Origin: an uncultured Granulosicoccaceae bacterium | Lineage (GTDB): Bacteria > Pseudomonadota > Gammaproteobacteria > Granulosicoccales > Granulosicoccaceae | Reading direction: 5' to 3' | Assembly: GCA_937927895.1 (NCBI GenBank) | Contig: CALGKA010000018.1 | Coordinates: 62,001-126,000 of the forward strand | Length of the DNA: 64,000 nt | Shown: positions 29,744 to 38,404 of the stretch, piece by piece | Layout of the letters: each line of letters begins with the position of its first letter | Numbering within the stretch: the first letter of the stretch is position 1 | Notes under the pieces: generated by a model | Seen by the model: the letters and a program-made list of their open reading frames with translations, nothing else | Told to the model about the DNA's origin: nothing | Database searches by the model: none | Made by a program: the position numbers and the translations under genes

Positions 29744-30034
29744 GTGATGGACAATAAATTTAGCCGTGAAATGGGCTATACCCGCGAAGAGTTTTTTCGT
29801 CTTTTACCTTCTGCAATTAATGATCGGCCGCACACGCAAGACGCTGTTGGTATAACAGTAGATGCGGCGCCTGGGACCGTTAGAATTGATGTTGGCGAAG
29901 AGCAAGTGCGAAAGATTGCATCTTTTTCTTTACCTTATGTCAAAGTTGACTTCGCATTTGAGAATTTTCATCCTGACGAGCAAGCCCTATTTATGCGATA
30001 TTTTGACCTACGTTACCAGCGCGGTGGTGGTTAG
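29744..30034 (+). CDS. 96-aa conserved-looking protein of unknown function in the AOR locus, ending in GGG
   Basis: ORF tightly placed (21 nt) after the MoaD-like gene and before moaA; MMDNKFSREMGYTREEFFRLLPSAIND…RYFDLRYQRGGG. Confidence 0.75.
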   Translation: MMDNKFSREMGYTREEFFRLLPSAINDRPHTQDAVGITVDAAPGTVRIDVGEEQVRKIASFSLPYVKVDFAFENFHPDEQALFMRYFDLRYQRGGG

Positions 30035-30175
30035 ATTGTGGTGGTTAGGTTATTGAAAATTGCAGTGAGTTGTGAATAACAGTGCAATAATGGATAGCGT
30101 ATTCGGTCAAACTGACACACACAGCAAACCATCATTTAAGATCATAAGTAAATTTAAGGAACCTAATTAAATTCA

Positions 30176-31207
30176 ATGGACACGCCAAGTACTACAGCCG
30201 CTATCACTGATGGGTTAAATCGCCCGATCCACGATTTGCGCGTGTCTGTTACAGATCGCTGTAACTTCCGCTGTGTTTATTGCATGCCAAAAGAGAAATT
30301 TGGCAAGGGCTATCAATTCTTAGCTAAAAAAGAATTACTTTCATTTGAAGAAATCATTCGTATTGTAAAAGCCTTCTCAGCTATAGGCGTTCGCAAAATA
30401 CGTTTAACCGGTGGTGAACCTCTGGTGCGTAGTGAGCTTGAGAAACTCGTTGAGCAAATAGCGTCTATTGATTTAATAGACGATATCAGCCTGACCACTA
30501 ACGGCGTGTTACTCACAGAGAAGCGTGCCCGTAGTTTACGAGATGCAGGCCTCGGTCGTGTAAACATAAGCCTGGATGCACTGGACGATAAAACATTCAT
30601 GGCGGTCAATGATGTCGGAGTTCCAGTGCAAAAAGTACTAGATGGTATTTCGGTGGCGGCCGCTGCAGGTTTTGACTCAGTGAAGGTTAATATGGTCGTT
30701 AAGCGTGGCCTTAATGAGCACAGTATTCTGCCAATGGCTGAGTATTTCCATGGTTCCGGCCAGATACTTCGGTTTATAGAGTTTATGGATGTTGGCAATA
30801 CCAATAGCTGGAAAAACAGTGAGGTCATTACTGCTGCTGAAATAGCTGAACAGATTAATAGGCAAAACCCGATCGAAAAAGTCCCGCCTAACTACCGTGG
30901 TGAGGTAGCTAATCGCTGGCGTTATGTTGATGGCGGCGGAGAAATAGGAATCATTGCCTCTGTTAGTGAGCCCTTCTGTGGCGATTGTAGTCGTGCGCGT
31001 CTTTCAGCGGTGGGCAAGCTCTACACGTGTCTGTTTGCAGCGGATGGTCATGATCTTATGAGCTTAATTCGTGGTGGAGCAAGTGATGCTGATCTGAACG
31101 AAAAGCTCAGTGCTCTATGGCAGCGCCGCCGCGACCGATATTCTGAGACCCGTACGGTAGAGTCGGTTTTACGACCAAAAGTAGAAATGTCCCATATTGG
31201 TGGCTAG
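30176..31207 (+). CDS. moaA: GTP 3',8-cyclase (radical SAM)
   Basis: DLRVSVTDRCNFRCVYCMPKE…IRKIRLTGGEPLVRSELE…PFCGDCSRARLSAVGKLYTCLFA…SHIGG* with terminal Gly-Gly. Confidence 0.97.
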   Translation: MDTPSTTAAITDGLNRPIHDLRVSVTDRCNFRCVYCMPKEKFGKGYQFLAKKELLSFEEIIRIVKAFSAIGVRKIRLTGGEPLVRSELEKLVEQIASIDLIDDISLTTNGVLLTEKRARSLRDAGLGRVNISLDALDDKTFMAVNDVGVPVQKVLDGISVAAAAGFDSVKVNMVVKRGLNEHSILPMAEYFHGSGQILRFIEFMDVGNTNSWKNSEVITAAEIAEQINRQNPIEKVPPNYRGEVANRWRYVDGGGEIGIIASVSEPFCGDCSRARLSAVGKLYTCLFAADGHDLMSLIRGGASDADLNEKLSALWQRRRDRYSETRTVESVLRPKVEMSHIGG

Positions 31208-31238
31208 TTGGTGGCTAGTTGGTGGCTAGTTGGTGGCT
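31197..31238 (+). repeat. Tandem 11-bp repeat TTGGTGGCTAG, about 3.8 copies, spanning the moaA stop codon
   Basis: ttggtggctag at 31197-31207, 31208-31218, 31219-31229, partial ttggtggct 31230-31238. Confidence 0.97.
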
Positions 31239-31294
31239 TGGTACATTGGTCAGAGATAATCAGCATGCAGCGTTTAAAGATAGGTAAATATTAA

Positions 31295-31621
31295 GTGTTC
31301 GCATTATTAGACACCAATATCCGTGAAGTTACCGCAGACGCGCTGGGCGCTTATAATGCGATGGAGACCACCAAGCGGCGGCATTTTGACTACATGAATC
31401 TACTGGAGGCAAAACAAAAGAAGTTTAATCTAAGCGCAACCCAGGATGAGTCAGATTTGTTGGCAAGCTTGCTTCTTGATCATAATCAGGCCGTGGCTCA
31501 CTTTAAGAAGCAATCGAAAAGCTTGCAGCAAGCCCACCCGGAAGCGCATCACGCCTTATTTGCTTATATATCGGTGCTCAATGAGGCGATAAGTGAGGTT
31601 GTTCAACATCCCAGCCACTGA
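31295..31621 (+). CDS. Hypothetical 108-aa helical protein
   Basis: Intact ORF with GTG start; MFALLDTNIREVTADALGAYNAMETTKRRHFDYMNLLEAKQ…; no family recognised. Confidence 0.55.
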   Translation: MFALLDTNIREVTADALGAYNAMETTKRRHFDYMNLLEAKQKKFNLSATQDESDLLASLLLDHNQAVAHFKKQSKSLQQAHPEAHHALFAYISVLNEAISEVVQHPSH

Positions 31622-31997
31622 TTTTTGGTTTTTGCAGTAGCGCTTGTAACTCGCGGATAACACAGTATCAACTTTATGTAACAATGAAGTAGGTTCGCCA
31701 GCGGTTGATTTGAAGTATCATTCTCTCAAAAGGGAGAGTATGCCTACTTTCCGTTTCGTTTTTTTACGAATTCAGGGTAAGTAAGCTGGTTACTCAGCCG
31801 ACATAAACACTATTAGGAACCCGCCGCATTCTGGTTCGTATGTTATACGGCATGCCCGTCTAGGGTGCGTTTGTGATGTGGTTGGCGTTCTTTTTACTAT
31901 AATTTGTCGAAGGCAGATTCAAATTTCCGCGGATTTCAGTTTCTAGACAGTGACACAGACGTAAGCTGCGCGAAATCACCGCGATAGGGTAAATTCT

Positions 31998-32756
31998 ATG
32001 AAAACATTAGTCCGCAACATATTCGGGTTTGTAGCGCTATTGACTGCCACATTCAGCGCTAACCTATATGCTCAAGAAGCATATAAGTTAAGCCCTGGCG
32101 ATGAGGTCTCGGTGACTGTCTTTGGGCAGGCCGATCTGTCGATAACTGGCAAGCTCGATGAAAACGGAACGTTGAACTATCCGTTGCTAGGTGCTGTGAG
32201 TGCAGGTGGTCTTACCGTGTCGCAGTTAGAGCGCACTATTACCCGTGAGCTTTCTGGCAGCTACTTAGTAAGCCCGGACGTACGAGTCTCAGTGGCTGAG
32301 TATCGACAAGTTTATATTAACGGTGAGGTAAATAGCCCAGGCGGTTTTGATTACAAGCCAGGGTTAACGCTGGATAAAGCTATTGCGCTTGCAGGTGGCT
32401 TTGCAGAGAAAGCCTCTAAAGAACGTATCACTTTGACCCGGGTTATTAACGGCGAATCACAGCTTTTTAGCATGCGCCCAACAGATGCCGTGCTGCCTGG
32501 TGACATCATCGATGTTGCAGAATACCTGCAGATCTTTGTCAACGGCGAAGTTCAGCGCCCTGGTAACTACCCTTACCAACCCGGCTTAACACTTGAGAAA
32601 ACCATTGCCCTAGCAGGCGGTTTTACAGGTAGAGCATCGAAAAAACGCATCAAGGTATCGCGTGAAGTCGATGGTCAGCAGCAGCAGGGTAAAATCAGAA
32701 TGCGAGATCCGGTTTATCCGGGAGATATAGTTTCCGTGCCAGAAGGCTTCTTCTAG
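31998..32756 (+). CDS. Polysaccharide export protein (Wza-like N-terminal domain plus two SLBB repeats)
   Basis: Signal peptide ending in ANLYAQ; YKLSPGDEVSVTVFGQADLSITGKLDENGTLNYPLLGAV…; two SLBB-type repeats VYINGEVNSPGGFDYKPGLTLDKAIALAGGF and IFVNGEVQRPGNYPYQPGLTLEKTIALAGGF. Confidence 0.95.
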   Translation: MKTLVRNIFGFVALLTATFSANLYAQEAYKLSPGDEVSVTVFGQADLSITGKLDENGTLNYPLLGAVSAGGLTVSQLERTITRELSGSYLVSPDVRVSVAEYRQVYINGEVNSPGGFDYKPGLTLDKAIALAGGFAEKASKERITLTRVINGESQLFSMRPTDAVLPGDIIDVAEYLQIFVNGEVQRPGNYPYQPGLTLEKTIALAGGFTGRASKKRIKVSREVDGQQQQGKIRMRDPVYPGDIVSVPEGFF

Positions 32757-32770
32757 TTGAGCTTGTTTAC

Positions 32771-34978
32771 ATGAAATCACTCCATCCGATGGATAACAAT
32801 TTGGCTGAATTTAATAAAGACGAATTCAGCTTTAATTTTGAAAGATATTGGCAAACCTTATTAGATAACAAATGGCGCATTGCGCTATTTGTTTTTATGG
32901 TGCTACTCGCATCGTATTTCATTATTAATAGTCTGACGCCGCAGTACCGGGCGACTGCCACCCTACTGATCGAAAGAAAGGAATCACAGGTAGTCCCAGT
33001 AGATGCGTTGTATGGATTAAATGCTGAAAGTGATGAGTATCTTGCGACTGAGTTCGAGGTGCTTAAATCCAGGCCGCTTGCCGAGAAAGTCGTCAGAAAA
33101 CTCGATCTTGCAACGGAAGAGGCCTTTGTTGGTGAGCAAGGATCTCTCTCTTCGCTGCAGAGCATGGGTGGTATAAAAGAAACCATTCTTGGTTGGGTTG
33201 GCATGGGCAAATCTAATGAAGAAATGACCCGTGTTGCTGAAGTTGAAAGAGAAATTGCTCGACGTGAACTACTCAAAGACTACGTAGAAAGACTAAGTAT
33301 TTTTCCTTTGCGTAAAACGCAATTGGTAGAAGTCAGTTTTGAAGCACCTACGCCTATGTTGGCCCGTGATATCGCTAACGCACACGCTGAGGCTTACATT
33401 GAATCAGATCTTGAAGCGCGTTTGGAGCGAACAAGAACTGCAGCTTCCTGGTTAGCCGGTCAGGTGCAAGGCTTACGAGCTGATTTGAATTCATCTAAGC
33501 AAGAGCTAGCCGATTACATCGAAGCACAGGGTATCGTCGATATTGGTGGTGAAGGTGTACAGGAAAGAATCTCGCAAGAACTTAAAGATTTGCAGGTAGA
33601 ACTTGTTGGTGTACAGGCCAAGTTAGCCGATGCAAAAATTACCCGTGATCAAGTTCGTAGTGCCGGTAGAAACAAAGAATCTCTGCCAGTGGTTCAGAGA
33701 GACCCCATCATTCAAAAGCTTAAGCTAGATGTAGTAGTCGCCAAGCAAGAAGTGGCTGCGGCGGGCAAAACGTATGGACCGCAGCACCCGAAAATGGTCG
33801 CTGCTAATTCCGATTTAAGTCGTGCACGTGCGGAGCTTTCAGCACAAATTAACAAGATACTTGAGACCGTTGAATTTCAATACAATGCAGCCCTTGCAGA
33901 AGAAGCCAGCACGCAGCAGCGTATAAGTCTTGCTGAAGAAAAGTTCTACGAAGGCAATCGTAAGGGTGATAAGTACTTTGAGCTAAAAGGCAAAGTAGAA
34001 TCCAGCCAGCGTTTGTTTGATCTTTTCTTCCAACGTACGGAAGAGACTACAGAAACGATTGATCTTCAAAGTGCACACGCGCGTATTTTGTCCCAGGCAG
34101 AAGATCCGCTAGAGCCTTCTAAGCCGAAAAAGGCAATGCTATTTTTACTGGCAGGCCTGGGCAGTTTGATGCTTTCAATTCTTTATTACATCTTGCGTGA
34201 ACTGTTTAATACAGGCATCCGTGACGGAGAAGATGTACACCAGCGCATCGGTTTGCCACTGCTTGGTTCGCTGCCAATCATTAAGAAAAACTTTATTCGT
34301 CCTGTGGTGTTGAATTCCATGGAAGAAGGGGAGCGCTCGAAAGAGGGGGCTATCTTTAAAGAGGCTGTGAATACAGTTCGCACCGGCATGATGTTAGATC
34401 GTGTTGATAGACCGCATAAAATAATCATGGTGACATCAACCATCGCGGGTGAAGGTAAATCAACCATCGCCGGTCACTTAGCTTACAGCTACTCAAATGT
34501 TGGTCGCACATTGCTTATTGATTGTGATTTGCGTACTCGCGGTGTCAGTAGCATGTTCGGTGTGAATAAATCAGACATGGGTCTGCGTGAAGTCTTATCG
34601 GCTGAAGCCTTACTAGAGCAATGTGTGATTGGGATTGATAACAACCTTGATCTGCTATGCGCTAACTTCACGCCGCTTAATCCACTTAAGCTAATTAGCT
34701 CTCCACGCTTTCAATCACATATTCAAGAAGCTGCTAAAAAGTATGCATATGTAATCCTTGATGCTCCACCGGTATTACCGGTGAGTGATCCATTAGTGTT
34801 GTCAGGGTATGCAGATGCTGTGATCTATGCCATACGTGCTAGATCTACACCGTATCAACACATCAGTCGTTGCATGCAGTCATTGCAAAGAGTGGAAGCA
34901 CCGGTTGTAGGTGTTGTATTAAATCAGCTTGAAATGGGTGGTACGTACTACTCTTACTACAGCTATGGCAATGCCTAA
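32771..34978 (+). CDS. Polysaccharide chain-length determinant / BY-type tyrosine autokinase (Wzc-like)
   Basis: Wzz-like N-terminus, coiled coil, IIMVTSTIAGEGKSTIAGHLAYSYSNVGRTLLIDCDLR Walker A/A', C-terminal Tyr cluster GGTYYSYYSYGNA. Confidence 0.95.
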   Translation: MKSLHPMDNNLAEFNKDEFSFNFERYWQTLLDNKWRIALFVFMVLLASYFIINSLTPQYRATATLLIERKESQVVPVDALYGLNAESDEYLATEFEVLKSRPLAEKVVRKLDLATEEAFVGEQGSLSSLQSMGGIKETILGWVGMGKSNEEMTRVAEVEREIARRELLKDYVERLSIFPLRKTQLVEVSFEAPTPMLARDIANAHAEAYIESDLEARLERTRTAASWLAGQVQGLRADLNSSKQELADYIEAQGIVDIGGEGVQERISQELKDLQVELVGVQAKLADAKITRDQVRSAGRNKESLPVVQRDPIIQKLKLDVVVAKQEVAAAGKTYGPQHPKMVAANSDLSRARAELSAQINKILETVEFQYNAALAEEASTQQRISLAEEKFYEGNRKGDKYFELKGKVESSQRLFDLFFQRTEETTETIDLQSAHARILSQAEDPLEPSKPKKAMLFLLAGLGSLMLSILYYILRELFNTGIRDGEDVHQRIGLPLLGSLPIIKKNFIRPVVLNSMEEGERSKEGAIFKEAVNTVRTGMMLDRVDRPHKIIMVTSTIAGEGKSTIAGHLAYSYSNVGRTLLIDCDLRTRGVSSMFGVNKSDMGLREVLSAEALLEQCVIGIDNNLDLLCANFTPLNPLKLISSPRFQSHIQEAAKKYAYVILDAPPVLPVSDPLVLSGYADAVIYAIRARSTPYQHISRCMQSLQRVEAPVVGVVLNQLEMGGTYYSYYSYGNA

Positions 34979-35077
34979 AGCACTTCAAGTTGAGCAGGCA
35001 ATGACTGTCTGCTCGACTGTGGCTGCTAATTCAGTGTCATTTGTTATGAACATCCCGCATCAGTTGGAGGCACGAGA

Positions 35078-36445
35078 ATGAACCATGTACGTAGTCATGG
35101 TCCGTTGCGTGTTTCGTCTCGCAAGCTCAGTCTTGTGTTGCAGGGTTTACCGCTGTTCCTAATGCTTGCTTGGGTAACCAAAGCATTTACCCCTGATCTG
35201 CGCGCAAAGTCTGCGTTGATGGCGCGTGATTTAGAACTGCGTTTAGAGATTGTTAGTGGCAGTGCGGCGCTGTGGAAGCAACTGCTGTTGCCGATGTTTA
35301 CCTGCGCTTGTCTGTTGTGGATTATTCGATCACGAAAAGTCTTTAGCACCTACATAAGCGTGCTGGTGCCATTGTTGATCTTTGGTGCTTTTTTATTGTT
35401 TTCAGTGTTGTGGTCAGATTCCCCTGATGACACCCTGCGTAGAGCCATTCGGCAAGTTCTGCTTTTCACCTCGGTTGCGGGTGCTGTGGTGATTAGTCGC
35501 CACCAAAATAAATTTGTCAGTCACTTACAGTTTTTCTCGGTATGCCTGTTGGTGTTTGAGATGTTGTTTCTATTGGTGCCGCATATTTCCTTTGATGTTT
35601 ATGGCAATTTTACGGGTCTGCATCCGGCTAAAAACGAGTTTGGTGGTATCGCTGGTGCTTTCTTTTTGATCGCCGTATGTATTTACCGCTATTACGCCGA
35701 AACAATAATGGAAAAGAGAATGTCAATCTTTTGCATTTTTGGCTGGGGATTTTTGTTGGTGATCAGTGCCTCTAAAACACCAATTGGTTTTGTATTGCTA
35801 CTGGCGCCTATCGCACTATTTTCAGTTCATGCACTGCGATTTTTTTCAATTATGGTGATTTGTATTTGGCTCTTTATTTTGGTGTTCTTTCCCATGTTGC
35901 TGGTGGGACTTGGTGAATCACCTATAGAGTTTTACCGCAGTATCTTGCCTGAAGAAGCACTTACCGGTAGAACCGGAATTTGGTTTCATCTGCTTACTGA
36001 TATTAAAAAGAATTGGATGTTTGGCACCGCCTACGGTGCGTATTGGGGTGTTGGAGCAGTCCCTGAAGCGCTTGATATAAAATGGTCTTACTATCAGCTG
36101 TTGCATACGGCTCATAGTGGTTATGTAGACCTGGTATTAGAGATGGGTGTATTGGCTACCGTTTTCTGGTTGCTCGGCTTATGGGTTTTCTTAACAACCA
36201 CCAGGAACTCTGCTGATCCTTTGTCGTCAGTTGTGATCGCTTACGCGATGCTGCACAACTGCTTAGAAACTTCGTTTGCACACGGGCTGCATTTCGTTTG
36301 GGTTCTGATGCTGATGGGAATCATGAATATTCTGTACTCCCATGCTCACAGGCCTAATTTTAAAGCAAGATTTGGCGCGAATCATGTACCGAATGCTGAT
36401 GGACCTAGAGCACTGCCGCCGAACGCATTTGTCAGACATAAATAG
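35078..36445 (+). CDS. O-antigen ligase/polymerase (Wzy-like) membrane protein
   Basis: Multi-TM; FTGLHPAKNEFGGIAGAFFLIA…EEALTGRTGIWFHLLTDIKKNWMFGTAYGAYW…AHSGYVDLVLEMGV. Confidence 0.9.
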   Translation: MNHVRSHGPLRVSSRKLSLVLQGLPLFLMLAWVTKAFTPDLRAKSALMARDLELRLEIVSGSAALWKQLLLPMFTCACLLWIIRSRKVFSTYISVLVPLLIFGAFLLFSVLWSDSPDDTLRRAIRQVLLFTSVAGAVVISRHQNKFVSHLQFFSVCLLVFEMLFLLVPHISFDVYGNFTGLHPAKNEFGGIAGAFFLIAVCIYRYYAETIMEKRMSIFCIFGWGFLLVISASKTPIGFVLLLAPIALFSVHALRFFSIMVICIWLFILVFFPMLLVGLGESPIEFYRSILPEEALTGRTGIWFHLLTDIKKNWMFGTAYGAYWGVGAVPEALDIKWSYYQLLHTAHSGYVDLVLEMGVLATVFWLLGLWVFLTTTRNSADPLSSVVIAYAMLHNCLETSFAHGLHFVWVLMLMGIMNILYSHAHRPNFKARFGANHVPNADGPRALPPNAFVRHK

Positions 36446-36505
36446 CGTAGGGTTGTAGTTATTCAGTGAGCTGTGTGTTTGCGCCGGTCGCTATCGAGTT
36501 GAAGT

Positions 36506-36985
36506 ATGAAACGCAATCCAATCATTTTAGTGATTGCCTCGTCGGGAGGCCATCTTACTCAAGCAATGTGTGCTACCAGCACAGTGGAGCTTGATCTGGT
36601 ACTAGTGACTAATAAAAACATGCTTGAAGGCAGTCGATTCAAGCGTATCCATACCATTCGAGACACGCAAAGCAATGCGTTGATTCACGCGATGAATGTA
36701 TTCACGGCTGCGCGAATTCTCAGGAAAGAGAAACCGCAAGCGTTGTTCAGTACCGGTGGACCTATCTGTTTGCCGTTTGCGTTATTGGCCAAATTGACGG
36801 GAACCCGATTTGTCTTTCTAGACACAATGTCGCGAGTGACGGAGTTATCTAACTCTGGCAAATTGATCAATAAATTCGGCCTGGCCGATTCATTTCTCTG
36901 CCAATGGCAAGAGACAGCCAACAAGTACAGTGGAGCTGAATACCATGGTCAAGCCTTTGATCTTGGTGACAATGGGTACCAATGA
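36506..36985 (+). CDS. PssD/Alg14-like glycosyltransferase subunit
   Basis: IILVIASSGGHLTQA…RKEKPQALFSTGGPICLPFALLAKLTGTRFVFLDTMSRVTELSNSGKL. Confidence 0.88.
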   Translation: MKRNPIILVIASSGGHLTQAMCATSTVELDLVLVTNKNMLEGSRFKRIHTIRDTQSNALIHAMNVFTAARILRKEKPQALFSTGGPICLPFALLAKLTGTRFVFLDTMSRVTELSNSGKLINKFGLADSFLCQWQETANKYSGAEYHGQAFDLGDNGYQ

Positions 36986-37445
36986 TTACCCCTTCACCCG
37001 ACTATACGAATACATCAAAAACGATCCACTATATTACGATTCACGCTGTGAATGGTTTGTACAAACGGGGTCATGCCAAGTTGATCAAGCGCCAGCTTCC
37101 GGGGTGGTAGAGACTCTCATACCACGGGCAGATATGGAAGATTTAGTTAAGCGTAGCGCGCTTGTGATAAGCCACTGCGGTATCGGTAGCTTAAATCTAA
37201 TGCTTCAATATCGTAAGCGTGTAATTTTTGTACCACGAGTAGCTAAACACAAAGAGTTTTCAGATGATCATCAACTGCAAATAGCGGCTGAGCTCAAAAG
37301 CCCCAGAATGAAGGTGGTTTTTCCCGATGATGTTTTCCCGGTACTCAACTATGAGCAAATAATTTCAGACAATGTGTTGTCTGAAGCTCACGATATCACT
37401 AACTATGATCTCGCCCGAATTGTTAACTTAAAGCTAACTGGATAA
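36945..37445 (+). CDS. PssE/Alg13-like glycosyltransferase subunit
   Basis: MVKPLILVTMGTNDYPFTRLYEYI…PRADMEDLVKRSALVISHCGIGSLNLMLQYRKRVIFVPRVAKHKEFSDDHQ; start reassigned to 36945, overlapping the Alg14-like gene by 41 nt. Confidence 0.88.
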   Translation: MVKPLILVTMGTNDYPFTRLYEYIKNDPLYYDSRCEWFVQTGSCQVDQAPASGVVETLIPRADMEDLVKRSALVISHCGIGSLNLMLQYRKRVIFVPRVAKHKEFSDDHQLQIAAELKSPRMKVVFPDDVFPVLNYEQIISDNVLSEAHDITNYDLARIVNLKLTG

Positions 37446-37449
37446 AGCA

Positions 37450-38358
37450 ATGCTTGTCAGTATTTGCATGTGTACCTATAAAAGAGACACATTAATAAAA
37501 ACGCTCCAGAGTATTGTTACTCAGAAACTACCTGAGGGTTACTCCTTGGAAGTGGTGGTGGTTGATAATGATGTTGAAGAGTCAGGGCGTGGTGTCTGTG
37601 AAAACTTTAAGTCTGCCACTGTTCCAATAAGATACTTTACTAACAGCATAAGAAATTTATCTGAGGTGCGTAACAGCACTATGGAAAACGCCAAAGGTGA
37701 TCTGCTGGCATTTATTGATGACGATGAATGGGCTGGAGACGATCAATGGCTTGGTCGTTTAATAGAGACGCTTGATCAGCATCAGGCAGATGTTGTATTC
37801 GGTAGGGTTATTGTGCACTACCCGGAATCTGCACCTGGCTGGATAGTAGCAGGTGATCTATTCGGCAAAGATTCTCATCCGCATGGCTCTCGCCAAAAAA
37901 AAGGTGCAACATCAAATGCTCTGTTGAAAGCCCATTGGTTTAAAGAGAAAGGCTTTAAGTTTGATCCTTTTTTCGGTAAATCGGGCGGTGAAGATACAGA
38001 CCTTTTTCATCGTATTTACAAGGCTGGCGGCAAGCTCATCTATGATGCTCACGCAGTTGTGGAAGAGACTGTAGAAGAAGATCGTTTGAACCTTGAGTAC
38101 ATCAAGAAACAGAACAAGCGTATAGGCCAAACGCACTACAGCTATTTATGGTCAAAGCAAAGCGGCTTCGCGTATTTAAAGACCGGGCTGTTTGTGCTGG
38201 CACAAATAGCGGGCTACGGTGTTTTAACATTGCTAAGTCTACCGCTCGGCAAGAAAAAGTATTTACGATGGTATGTTTTGTTTATACGCAATATTGAAAA
38301 GATCAAAACAGCAATGCTTGGTAACAAAAATACCGTAGAGCTATACGGTAATAAGTAG
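37450..38358 (+). CDS. Glycosyltransferase family 2
   Basis: MLVSICMCTYKRDTLIKTLQSIVTQ…VVVVDNDVEESG…GDLLAFIDDDEWAGDDQWL. Confidence 0.93.
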   Translation: MLVSICMCTYKRDTLIKTLQSIVTQKLPEGYSLEVVVVDNDVEESGRGVCENFKSATVPIRYFTNSIRNLSEVRNSTMENAKGDLLAFIDDDEWAGDDQWLGRLIETLDQHQADVVFGRVIVHYPESAPGWIVAGDLFGKDSHPHGSRQKKGATSNALLKAHWFKEKGFKFDPFFGKSGGEDTDLFHRIYKAGGKLIYDAHAVVEETVEEDRLNLEYIKKQNKRIGQTHYSYLWSKQSGFAYLKTGLFVLAQIAGYGVLTLLSLPLGKKKYLRWYVLFIRNIEKIKTAMLGNKNTVELYGNK

Positions 38359-38404
38359 TCGCGCGTTTAGTAAAGCTATTAAAGCTATCCAAAAGACAGC
38401 TTGT

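Noticed and set aside
30313-30828. 171-aa minus-strand ORF
   Set aside because: Entirely antisense to moaA, Ser/Thr/Pro-rich with no recognisable motif.
31197-31238. Possible CRISPR-like array
   Set aside because: The unit is 11 bp, directly adjacent, with no spacers, and no cas genes occur; it is a simple tandem duplication.
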